Shown piece by piece: positions 1 to 11,104 of a stretch of 64,000 nucleotides of DNA. Source of the stretch: Embiotoca jacksoni (Eukaryota > Chordata > Actinopteri > Embiotocidae); assembly GCA_022577435.1 (NCBI GenBank), contig JAKOON010000005.1:17015224-17079223 (forward strand). Direction: 5' to 3'. Each line of letters starts with the position of its first letter. Positions within the stretch are counted from its first letter, which is position 1. The notes under the pieces are model-generated. The model did not search any database and had not been told where the DNA came from. It worked only from the letters and a program-made list of their open reading frames with translations. The translations under genes and the position numbers were made by a program.

Positions 1-434
1 CCACAGGTGTTACCAAAGGATTTTGTATCCAAACACAAAAATCAACCTCTCGGTCTCATTAAAGCTTTCCGTAACCCTGTGGAATAAGCATGTTGTCCCA
101 GGGAATTTCCACAATTTCACGTTAAATCAAACAAAAAAACGGGGGGGGGGGGGGTACAGCGGAACAGAAATGACGTTATAGCTCCATTAACGCGGAAGAT
201 TTTGTCAAGTTACACCGAGTTGTTGCACCGACATGAGGTTTTAATGCCATTTAAAAGGCAGACGCCGGCATCTACACCTCGTTTCAGTGCAAAAGCATTG
301 GTAAATTATTGGTGTCTCTCTTTGGATCCACCGTCTTGTGGAGCGCTGCCAAATTAGACATCTCAACGGCATCACTTTGATGTCTAAGAAAAGTTTTTTT
401 CAGTTTCGTGAAAATGCTTTAAAAAGTTCATTTA
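1..434. other. Flank downstream of cyren
   Basis: No coding sequence seen. A run of 14 G lies at 141-154. On the minus strand an ATTAAA hexamer (complement of 240-245) lies about 190 bases past the cyren stop and could be its polyadenylation signal; this is inference from position only. Confidence 0.4.
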
Positions 435-1921
435 TCAGGAGAAAAAAATGTCCCGTACAAGCCTCAAGGCATCGTCCTCCTCTGCTGCATCTGCCAGCAT
501 CTGCGACTGTTCCTTTCTTTTCCCAGCCTCCACGACAGCGTTCATTAATCCGCCATGATCCTGAACTGGTTGTGACCTCCGACCCGCAGATCCAGGACGC
601 TGCGGGCTCTTGGTGCACGGCACTGGTTCCACCTCTGCAATGTCCGAGTCCGTTTCTGAAACGTATGTCGTCTGCACGTCGTCACCGCGGCCTGAGGACT
701 CGTCCCCTAAAGTCTCGGTCACTGACTTTGTCCTCATCTGCGAAGTGGTGGGTTTCTCTCGCTTCTTTATGGAGTTCACTGTCTGTGGTTCAACCTATGT
801 TTGTATCGTAAATAGCATTTTAGAGAGAAGTTAAGTAAACAAAACAAAATTGCTTGCTAGGAAAGTCAAATTAATGGACACAACAACCTTAAAAATGACT
901 TATCCAGTCATTGCAATTTAGTGAAAAACAACTATTCCAACAACACTGACAAATATTATTGCGATTAGGTTTAAATCATGTTTTTTGAAAAAAAATAAAT
1001 AAATAATAATTATATATAGCTGCATGTCGGTGGAATAAGCTGCTTATCCTTAAGATAAGAGGAGTTTTAAATCCGATCTTAAGAAATGGTTGTTAAATAA
1101 TTTGTAGTTGTACACATGATTGATGTTTTCTTCTGGGTTTTTTTTGTTTGAAAAATCTGCCATCTTGTGCTGCAATATACCACAACAACTACTTACTACA
1201 AAAAGTAATCAGGGTTTATTGTATATTTTTATCCTCACATTTAAAAATAGATGAAGTCTGTCAGTTGTGATCAGCCCATCATGTTTTTTTTTTTTGTCTA
1301 ATCTATACACGAAGCTAACAACCTGCATCTCATAACCCCTTAAAAAAAATGGTGATGATTATTGTTGAGCTTTTTTTTTGTATTTTTAAGGGGCTAAATG
1401 CAAAAATTCTGGATATACTTGTACTGGATACATATTTGACTTTCACGCGTATAATCACATATATCACATTTATGGTATGTTTTCATTGTGATATTTATTG
1501 GTTAGAGCAGGGGTTTTTTTTTTTTTGGGGGGGGGGGTGGGGTGTTCAGGAAGAACTTTGTAGAAGAAGAAGAAGAAGAAGGGGAGAATTTTACATTTAG
1601 AAACGTTAAAAACAAACAAATACCGCCACCTGCTGGTGAATCTGGAGCGCCGCACCCTCGCAGGTAAGATACGAAACAGCTGCTTCTACCAGCTCTCTCT
1701 CGTTCATGCAGTAGAAAGCAGCCCTGGAAACACATCAGAGCCCATTTGTTCGTCATAAGCACTGACAAAGTTCAACTTAAGCGCAACAGCGACACTCGTG
1801 TGTTTCTGACGCCCTTCTACCTCGCGGTTTTCCGTTTCCTCCTGGTCCTCAGCGGCTCCTTCTCTTTCACTTTCTCCTCTTTTTTCATCCATGAAGGCAG
1901 CGCGCGATGCCTTTCTGACAT
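435..1921 (-). CDS. cyren: CYREN, cell cycle regulator of non-homologous end joining
   Basis: Three exons on the minus strand: 1921-1821, 1723-1630 and 794-435, giving 184 residues (human form about 157). Seen: the N-terminus carries ALPSW near residues 7-11, like the Ku-binding motif at the start of human CYREN. Exon 2 holds FYCMNERELVEAA, like the conserved YCMNEAEIVD block. The protein ends LRLVRDIFFS, matching the human C-terminal KYVREIFFS (XLF-like motif). Splice sites are GTAGAA/CAG and GTGGCG/TAG, and phases agree (2, then 0). The donor of exon 2 is weak, so that junction is less certain. Known of the family: a small nuclear protein that binds Ku70/80 and modulates end joining through the cell cycle. 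The middle of the protein is low-complexity, rich in Glu and Ser, and not conserved. The start codon is in a GC-rich stretch with CpGs (about 1640-2060), probably the promoter. Confidence 0.85.
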
Positions 1922-2334
1922 GGCGACGTTAACGTGCACAGCTTCACGTCATCTCCACATCTGCAGTGAGCTCATGCTGCCGAACCATGAGGTAAAAAGG
2001 ACGCGAGAAACAGGAGGGGTTTTCTTTGGTTGTGAAGTCACGTGACAACACGGGGGTTGACGGAGTCTTTACCGCCACTCAGCGGACAAGAATGAAACAA
2101 GCCCGGTTCTTCAGGAAATGACCACGAAACAGTTTTCAATGAAGCAATTCAGGTTTAATAACCAAAACCAAACCAAATTTTCCACTTTTATTTGGATGTA
2201 AATGGGTTTTTAAAATACTAGTCAGTCTTTGCACAGGTTGATTTCTTGTTTTGTTCATTATTTATGATTTAACATTTTTTTTTTAATTAAAAGTTTTTGT
2301 GTTTTGTGAATTGTAGTAATAAATGCGATATATT

Positions 2335-2336
2335 TT

Positions 2337-2416
<80 letters not shown>

Positions 2417-2424
2417 TCCTTCCT

Positions 2425-2457
<33 letters not shown>

Positions 2458-2461
2458 TTTC

Positions 2462-2541
<80 letters not shown>
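2335..2541. repeat. CTTT tetranucleotide microsatellite
   Basis: About 205 bases of nearly uninterrupted CTTT units, with a few CCTT and CTCT interruptions around 2417-2465. It produces false open reading frames on both strands made of Phe-Leu-Ser or Lys-Glu-Arg repeats. Confidence 0.97.
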
Positions 2542-2597
2542 TAACATCGAGACAGGTTTTATGTTGTTATACTAACTTTCAGGCAGTTCTATCTGCC

Positions 2598-3434
2598 GTT
2601 ATTTACATATGATCGCTTCTATCTCAGATGATTTGGTCTTGGAAGATATGAAGGGGGGGGGGGGGGATCACACACAGCAAATCACATGTGAATTTGTATT
2701 AAGGGAGATGTAGCATCTTATGGGACCCGGAGATGACCATAACCATATTAGAGAGGAGAAGAAATACTGACAACATAAACACACACAACTGGGATTAAAC
2801 AGAAATAGCATGCTAAGAATCTAGTAACCAGCTAAATTGATTTTACAATGGATTTTACTTAATGTTGTTTTGAAGGCTTATGGGTGGATTTCTGACATTT
2901 GTCTAACGAGGTCATTATTCATACTTCTCCTTCCTCTTCTAATCTGTTGTCATACGGGCCTGAGATAAAGATGGAGTTTAGCATCAGCTCTTCCGGCTGC
3001 ATTATATCCCATACAGTATGTCCAAGTCTGTGCTGGGGTTGGACAGTTGTTTACTCTCAGCGGCTGGATCTTCAGGGACCTTGTGGCTTTGTACCTAAAG
3101 ATGGTTATTGCGTAAGGAACCATCGGATTAAGTTTCAAGTTATATTTTTGTGCAGATAACAATTTCTACGCACACGTCTTTAAGGAAACAAAATTCTATT
3201 GCCACACCAGTTGACCCGTGTTTGTCTCCTCAGCTGAATTCAGGATTTAACATAGCAGACTGTGCATGAGGGTGATTAGTTGTGGCATAATCTACAGTTG
3301 TAACATTCGACGCCCAGAAAGCAATAAAATCTCCAGGGGTTAAAATGTGTGTGAGAACAAAATTTAAAAAAAAAATGTGATGATAAATGAGGAGTCACTG
3401 GGAAGGAGTAATCTGTTCCACCCTATTAAAGTCG
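2598..3434. repeat. Dispersed 0.84-kb duplication, copy 1
   Basis: Nearly identical to 6495-7341, in the same orientation. The match opens at GTTATTTAC and ends at CCCTATTAAAGTCG, after which the flanks differ. Differences are scattered substitutions, a changed G-run length (near 2654) and small indels. I see no terminal inverted repeats or clear target-site duplication. Open frames inside it are short and not recognisable. Confidence 0.93.
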
Positions 3435-5440
3435 TATGTCAATGAATCTACAAAGAGCTAACTAAAGCTCTCAATTGTGAAGTAGGTGACAAATTTCAAT
3501 ATGTCCCCCTTGAAAATAGTTTTAAGTTGTAGCATAAATAGCCTACTGAAGGGAACAAGAACCCATAAAACTGCAATGGCTTCAACTTAAAGTATTTGAG
3601 TAGATGTATTCTTCTTCTTGTATTTAGCTACTCCAAGTGTCTTTAATCAAAACATCAACAATACATTTTATTTGATATTTATATATAGTTTGATTTTACA
3701 GCTTGCCTTGGTGGGGTCAAATGTAAAAGCTGTTTTAACAAAAGGGGAATTTAGTTTGAATGTGTTTACAGATGTGAATCAGAAATTGGTGGCACAAAAA
3801 TCACAGTCTGCGGTACGTGCCCAAATTGTTGTATTCACATTAGCGCTGGTTAATTCTAAAATAACTGTGAAGAGGCACAGATCATGCAGTTTTAAAGACT
3901 AATGAATGTATCGTAATCACAAAGTTCAATCATCATTTGCAAATACTCACTCCCTTCCATCTCCTAGTTACATAAACACACACACACATTAGTTTGCTGG
4001 AATTAATCAGGGTCTCGAGTAGTGTGCTCTGTGATTAAAACTGCATCGCAATTCTGATCACCCAAATTCTTTGATTTCACTTCCAGAGTATTCCATTTTT
4101 TTTGTTTTGTTTCCTCTTTACATTTTTCGATGAGCACATTGGGTTTCATCCTTGTAAGATAAAGCAGCAATAAACCAAAAACATGAAACATAAAAACTTT
4201 CTGACTTGTTTTCCAAGATACAGTCAGATAAACTTATTGAATACTTTTTCTTAACTGTTAAAATGCACTCTGGGTACGTGTGGACATATATTATAGTGAA
4301 GTACTGATGGCTTCTAACCTCGTATGTCTTCTTACTGGCCAACAGTTAGATACATAATGCGAGTCGAGCTGCATGACACATTTTTTTTTTGTCCCCGTTC
4401 TCTTTTTTCTCCTCTCTATCCTTTTGTCGCCCTCTTTCAATCACTGATGTTCAAAACAACCTTGTATCAGATTCTCACTTTCTGTCACTTTGTACCCAAA
4501 GCTGCCATCTCTCTCTCACTCAGGCCTTTTAATTATGCCTCTAAAGCCCCTTCCTACAAGTGCTTAGTCCTTGATTGCAAAGACCAGCTTTGTATATTTG
4601 ACTAAATTAAAAAGTGGGGGAAAAGGGTGAAAAAAAAACCCTCAAGGCAAAGAGCATGTTAACAGCCAGCTGCACACACAGTGTAATTTTCCCTAAAGCT
4701 CTCAAGTTCAGTGCATTTTAGGAACAACAAATAACGAGAGGGCTCAAGTGGTAAATGAAAGAAATCCTCAAAATCTCCATACATATTATGATTATTATTA
4801 TTTACAGCAGATGACACTCAGTAGAGGATTTAAAAAAAAAAAATAACTGTATTACTGACCCACAGTTTTTCCCTCTTATGGCTTTCTTCTTTTTTTATAT
4901 AACGCTGCTAGAAAAAAAAAAATTCCACCAAAGCAGAGATGAGTAATTACTGGACAAAGTTAGGTGCTTTACAGTGAAACACATGCCACCGGTATAACAT
5001 GAGATTCCCAGACAGTTTCCTTGCAAAGCTTATTCCAATCCATCTCTTTTTAAATGCAGCAATAACTCAATTTTTTGTTTGTTACTAAAAACCTAAATGA
5101 AAATAATATATAACATCTACAACTCATTATCAATCCTAAATCATGATGTTAAATTAAATTCATTTTTAAATTGATCCACACATTAAAAAGCTCTTTGAGG
5201 AACCTGAAGTAGCATTGGACTCGCTCTCCTCCAGGCTTGCTGCCACATCCACAGATCAGGCTGTGCTAAGAAGATTTCTGTGTGCTAATGGAGTAAATCT
5301 TGTCACTGCTTTTCTTGCATGCTGAATTTGTGGGTCAAACATGGCAAAAATGTCTGCTAAACTTACTAAACATGAGTGCATCAGCACTGTGTTTATTTTT
5401 AGTTTAACAACAACTTGAAGTTATAAATAAATAAAAAAAT

Positions 5441-5463
5441 GTCCCTCTGAGGGATTAATAAAG
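5441..5463 (+). repeat. Retroposon 3' tail fragment
   Basis: The sequence GTCCCTCTGAGGGATTAATA, followed by AAG, closely resembles the end of the SINE at 40475-40796 (CCCCTCGGGGATTAATAAAG). It runs straight into a CTAT microsatellite, as expected for the 3' end of a fish SINE or LINE. The body of the element is not recognisable upstream, so this is a truncated or eroded copy. Confidence 0.6.
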
Positions 5464-5619
<156 letters not shown>

Positions 5620-6494
5620 ATGTCTGTTTTTTTTATCGAGTTGTTGTAATGACCCTCATTTGAAATCTCTTAACACTTGGATCTGCTTACATTTAACTTT
5701 TAATTCTACATATATGATGATATATATGATATACATGTAAAGTTGAGCTGGAGATAAATGAGTTGATCAGGAAAGTTCTCTATCTACTTTCAGTATCCTC
5801 AGCCGTCTCATCACATGTTAGAGACTCCGAGGACCCTAACTGCAATGAAGCAGACTAATCTGATGGTTCTCTGCTTTGGCTTAACCCTGCTTTGAGTAAG
5901 GGTCATTGCCATTGGCCATCTGTCCCAGAAACCCCTCTCGTGATTGGCGATATGGCGCAAGAGGGCAAGATTTAGGAAGAGTAGGATGTTTAAGTTGAAT
6001 GAAGATCTTTCACTAAAGGATGTTATCTGTTGGCAGAGACGCAACACCATCTCATTATGGTATCGAGGACCATGGTAGTGAAAGTTAAATTTGTCTTATG
6101 TCACATCACACAAAGCACACATACGCACACACACGCACGCACGCACACATGCACACAGGAGGAGAAGAGGAAATCATTTCTACCTTTCAGGGGGTCTTTT
6201 AGCTTCCGCTCGGCTTTGATTGCAGCAAAGTGTCTGGGAGCCAATTATTCCCGTTGTGTTTGAGCACAATGTGGAGTTCAGTCTTTCACTCGTTGTTTGT
6301 GTTAATGTTTTTCTGTTGAGGTGCATGATTGTGTGTTTGATTAGAATTTATCACATGACCTGGAGATGGCCGTGTGGTATCTTTACTTTTTACGTTTTGG
6401 TGATAAATAAGCATAAAGCACACAACTTCCTGTACATGTAACATCGCAAATGGCAGATTGGTGGAAAGTGTAGAGTTTTCTAAGAAATTATGTG

Positions 6495-7341
6495 GTTATT
6501 TACGTATGATCGCTTCTATCTCAGATGATTTGGTCTTAGAAGATACGGGGGGGGGGGGGGGGGGGGGGGGGCATTACACACAGCAAATCACATGTGAATT
6601 TGTATTAGGGGAGATGTAGCATCTTATGGGACCCGGAGATGACCATAAACATATTAGAGAGGAGAAGAAATACTGACAACATAAACACACACAACTGGGA
6701 TTAAACAGAAATAGCATGCTAAGAATCTAGTAACCAGCTAAATTTATCTTACAATGGATTTTACTTAGTGTTGTTTTGAAGGCTTACATATATGGGTGGG
6801 TTTCTGACATTTGTCTAACGAGGTCATTATTCATACTTCTCCTTCCTCTTCTAATCTGTTGTCATATGGGCCTGAGATAAAGATGGAGTTTAGCATCAGC
6901 TCTTCCGGCTGCATTATATCCCATATGTCCAAGTCTGTCCTGTGGTTGGACAGTTGTTTACTCTCAGCAGTTGGATCTTCAGGGACCATGTGGCTTTGTA
7001 CCTAAAGATGGTTATTGCGTAAGGAACCATCGGATTAAGTTTCAAGTTGTATTTTTGTGCAGATAACAATTTCTACGCACACGTCTTTAAGGAAACAAAA
7101 TTCTGTTGCCACACCAGTTGACCCGTGTTTGTCTCCTCAGCTGAATTCAGGATTTAACACAGCAGACTGTGCATGAGGGTGATTAGTTGTGGCATAATCT
7201 ACAGTTGTAACATTCGACGCCCAGAAAGCAATAAAATCTCCAGGGGTTAAAATGTGTGTGAGAACAAAATTTAAAAAAAAAATGTGATGATAAATGAGGA
7301 GTCACTGGGATGGAGTAATCTGTTCCACCCTATTAAAGTCG
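6495..7341. repeat. Dispersed 0.84-kb duplication, copy 2
   Basis: Second copy of 2598-3434, starting about 3.9 kb downstream and in direct orientation. It contains an unusually long run of 25 G at 6547-6571, where copy 1 has about half as many. A short ATAT insertion near 6787 and a loss near 6925 also distinguish it from copy 1. It is followed by unrelated sequence. Confidence 0.93.
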
Positions 7342-10300
7342 GGATTTGTAGGCTACTGTGCTTTCTCATCAACAGTGATAGGCCAAATCCACAGGGATTT
7401 CCTGCCAATCACAGGCTAGTCTTAATGACTTTTCCTCGGAAGCTGATAAAAGTGCTTTTTTCTAAAATCGTCAATCTGTTGTGTTTTACAGATCAACAGT
7501 GGCACAAAAAGAGTAAAAAATAAAGGCCAGACAGGGTATTCTTGTGGTAGCAACATGCTTGGGAGAGGTGAAAGAGCCACCAGCACCAGTTAACCCCGCT
7601 TTTATGTGTCGCTGTTGAACTGAACAAAAAGTTCCTGCTGTGTAATCCATGACCTAAAGTTGACACTTTCCTCGAAAACTCATTGTTCTTTTCAGATTAA
7701 CACATGCAGACAGTATAGGCATGTCTTCACTCACAACAACATGGTGGTGGTGGTGGTGGGAACGGGGTGGGGGGGAGGAATGAAAGGAGTGAAAGTTGAT
7801 TTCATCAAGCAGTGTCACCTGGCTCACTCAACCGTAGACTCTGCCAAATTGAAGATGTAAATTTCATCCTTAAGTATGCGCTAATAAGAGCAATCACTTG
7901 CGTGGTTAAGACTCTAATCAAAATGCTAATTACAGTCCAGGCCCTTCAAATGAACAATTTAGGATTCATTATTATTTTTTAGTTGGACTTTTCTGTCCCT
8001 GCTTCCCATTAAGCATCTGTTAGCCATAAAGGTTGTGACATTACATAAAGACATCTGATATCTTCACATTGCAGTTAACTTATTTTCTGCCATGTAATTC
8101 ATGAGTCTAATCTACAGCTGTTGGAGGGATGTTACTGTTTTTCATACAATTATGAATGTTTGAATTTCCAATTTTTTTAAACATGCTGAAGTCTCCTTGT
8201 TCGATTTGGCTCAAAATTTTAGACTGACATGTCACTGATGACCTTGGACACAGCAGTTGGCAACAGCCTCAAGGCAGGAGTCCATTACTAGGTGTTCCAG
8301 AGCATTTGATTGAGATGAGCTCAAGATGTGATTGTTTTGCCAAAATAAATTATAATAGCTTCCTGCAAAGTTGAATTTAAGTACAAAATGTCCAGAGAAC
8401 TGCAAACTTGTTTTTATTCAGTACATGTATAATCAAGCAAATCAGTTTCTTTGCCAAAATTGTTTTCATATCATAGAAGAGCTTTTTTTTCCCATTAGCT
8501 TATTGATTAGTTAATAACAGAGAGAGCCCACGCACATCCAGCACACTGATTGTATAGTGCAGAATAATCTGAAAGATCAGAAAATATCACAGCACTGCAG
8601 TAATGTGAATGCAAATGAGAAAATCTTAAGGACACCCCAAAGCTTTTCTCACAGTACAGTAACACACTTGGGGTTAAAAGACAGCAAAGTACTTCCACTG
8701 GCGTTCGGTGACTACAACACAAAGCTTCCCCTCCAATAGCAGCTGCAGCAGCAGCAGCAGCACACCTTTTGTTCCACTTTGATTCTCGTCTCTGTCAAAC
8801 CGCCTAAAACCTCTGCTTTCTAGGTCTCTGATCAGAGGAAGCAGGCAAGACATCAGGCCGGTTGTCGTGGCAACAGATGCAGATTTGAATACCCTTGATG
8901 TGTGGTAAAGGTGTATGTGTTTTAGTTAGCATGTGTTTTAGTGGGTGAGTGACAGACAGACACAGAGTAACAACAGTGAGAGTAACCAATTGGTCCTGAA
9001 AGTAACTGCAGGAATTCATAGACATGTTGACCACCACCAGTCACACTGCAGTTCAAATGTCACACAGCTCAGGATGACTTGGAGCTGCAGGACTCCTTCC
9101 CAACAAAACACATTCCGGAGAATAAATGAGTCATGCATCTCTGAGACTACTTTTACTTCATAATCAATTGAAAGGGAATAGTGTCGTTTTTAAAACACAG
9201 GCCCAGATGACGAAACTTTACAATTATGGGGATATCTTGTGAGTGCGTGTGCTCATCTTCTGTTGAATTAATTTGCCCCGAGGTTGTTGCTGCAGAAGAT
9301 AACTTTGTCTCACCTTCCTGAATAATGATGGCCGTGGAGACTGAGAATATAGCCCCGCGGCTTTGGGATGTGTTGCTTTGTGATTTGCGGGTGGTGTCTG
9401 CTGTTTTTCTGCTGTGTATTTGCATGTTTTATGTGATAAACAGAAATCCAGACGAACAGGGGAGGTTTTCATCAGAAAATAAAACACTAATAATACGTTA
9501 GATTTTGTCAATATTGATAACACACGCGAAAACGAAGGCAGCCCATAATGACACCACATCTGCCACTTGTGTCAGTAACTATAGTAGTAGGGGGGGCAAT
9601 TTAACTAAGTATTATGGTTCGCGAGCAGACGGATGACTCAAAGGCATAAAACTGAGGCAGTAAGTCAAAGTAAAAGGCTGGTTTGCAAGAAATACACCGG
9701 GCCAGTGAAAACAGATGGAGGCTGGTGGAGAATCCAAACTTGGGCAAAAACACAAACAGAAAGACAGACAAAGAACTGAAGTCAGACACTCAAACACTCT
9801 CAAACATAACAATCTATTACTGGGAGGTGAACAGGCTATCAAAATGAACATAATCTGCACCTGCTGACATAAAGATGCAGCTTGAATATTTATGCAATAG
9901 TAATCTTAACAAAATGATAAGATTTATTTTGTAATAAAGTTTATAACAGGTACTTTTGATATACTTTAAACAGTGTCCAGTATAATTGCCGATAATACTT
10001 CTGTACTTTGTGTAATTTTGAGAGAACTTTTGGAGAAAATCCTCCACTTTCAAATCAAAAGTTGAATTCACAGGCAGAAAAAGCACCATCACTCACTCTG
10101 TTTTGCTGATACAATTTTATGCATGCGTACGACTATCCAAGTGTGAGTGTGAAAGGCAAGAAATTACAAATTTGCACCCAGGCCTCTGTCAAAGTAAGAG
10201 TGTCTGAGACTGCCAGGAGCACATTGTCCGTCTCTGAGAGCAAAGCTGCTGATTTAAAGCAATTACAATCATCTAGAAGGGCACAAATCTGCTAGTGGAC

Positions 10301-11104
10301 ATGGTGACAGGTTTGGTTGTTAAATGGCAACACATCAAAGGAAAAGCTCCATCCCACCAACTCTTGGCTTCCATTTTCATCTTTCTCCAGCTCTCGCCAG
10401 AGCCAAGCTCTTTTTCTTTTGGCTTTAGGGGATGAGTGTCCTTGGAGAAAAGGGAGAAAAGACTACAGGGAATGTGTCCTCCTCTCTGCTCTGCATAGAA
10501 ATGCACAGGGAAATTTCCCCCCCCCCCTCCCCTTGTGTGCCTGCGTGTGTTTCTGTGTGTGTGTCAGAGTAGCATTTGCCTTCTGGACACTTGCCCTGTA
10601 TCACCTATTTGCATTTTTAAAAAGGGAATTCCCAATTTAATTAATGGCTGTGCCAAACAGGCTATGGGAAGATTACCATATCAGTCATACTCATATAGGA
10701 TGATGCACATGCGCAATCAGATCTTCCCCCATCTCGCGCCAACTGAGCTCAATCTTAAAACCGCGAGCAGCCGCAGACAGATCATCCGTTTATTTGAGAG
10801 GACGAGTCTCGCCTGATGCACACTGAGCTCCGCAGAAACAGCGTCTTTGCCCTGGAAAACTCTGCTCATGACATTTTGTCCTTTATGGGAAGACTGATGA
10901 TGAGTCAGAAGTTCATCAGCTGTTTTGTGCCCCCAAAGACTCTCTTTGATTTTGACCAATAACATTAGGATGAAAAGGTGAAAGTTGGATTCTATAAATG
11001 CAACATGCGCTAATCCGAACCACTGGGCTTAAACGGAGATGTGAGGGACACACAGTGGGTTAAGTTTGAAATCATAACTCAGAAAACGGAGTCCAGCTAC
11101 AACG

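Noticed and set aside
338..834. Plus-strand open frames of 157 and 74 residues
   Set aside because: They are antisense shadows of cyren exon 3, which has recognisable motifs on the minus strand.
2287..2575. Open frames on both strands made of Lys-Glu-Arg or Phe-Leu-Ser repeats
   Set aside because: Pure products of the CTTT microsatellite.
2899..3159. Open frame of 86 residues in the duplicated unit, partly repeated at 6811
   Set aside because: The two copies do not keep the frame (copy 2 ends early after a small deletion), so coding is unlikely.
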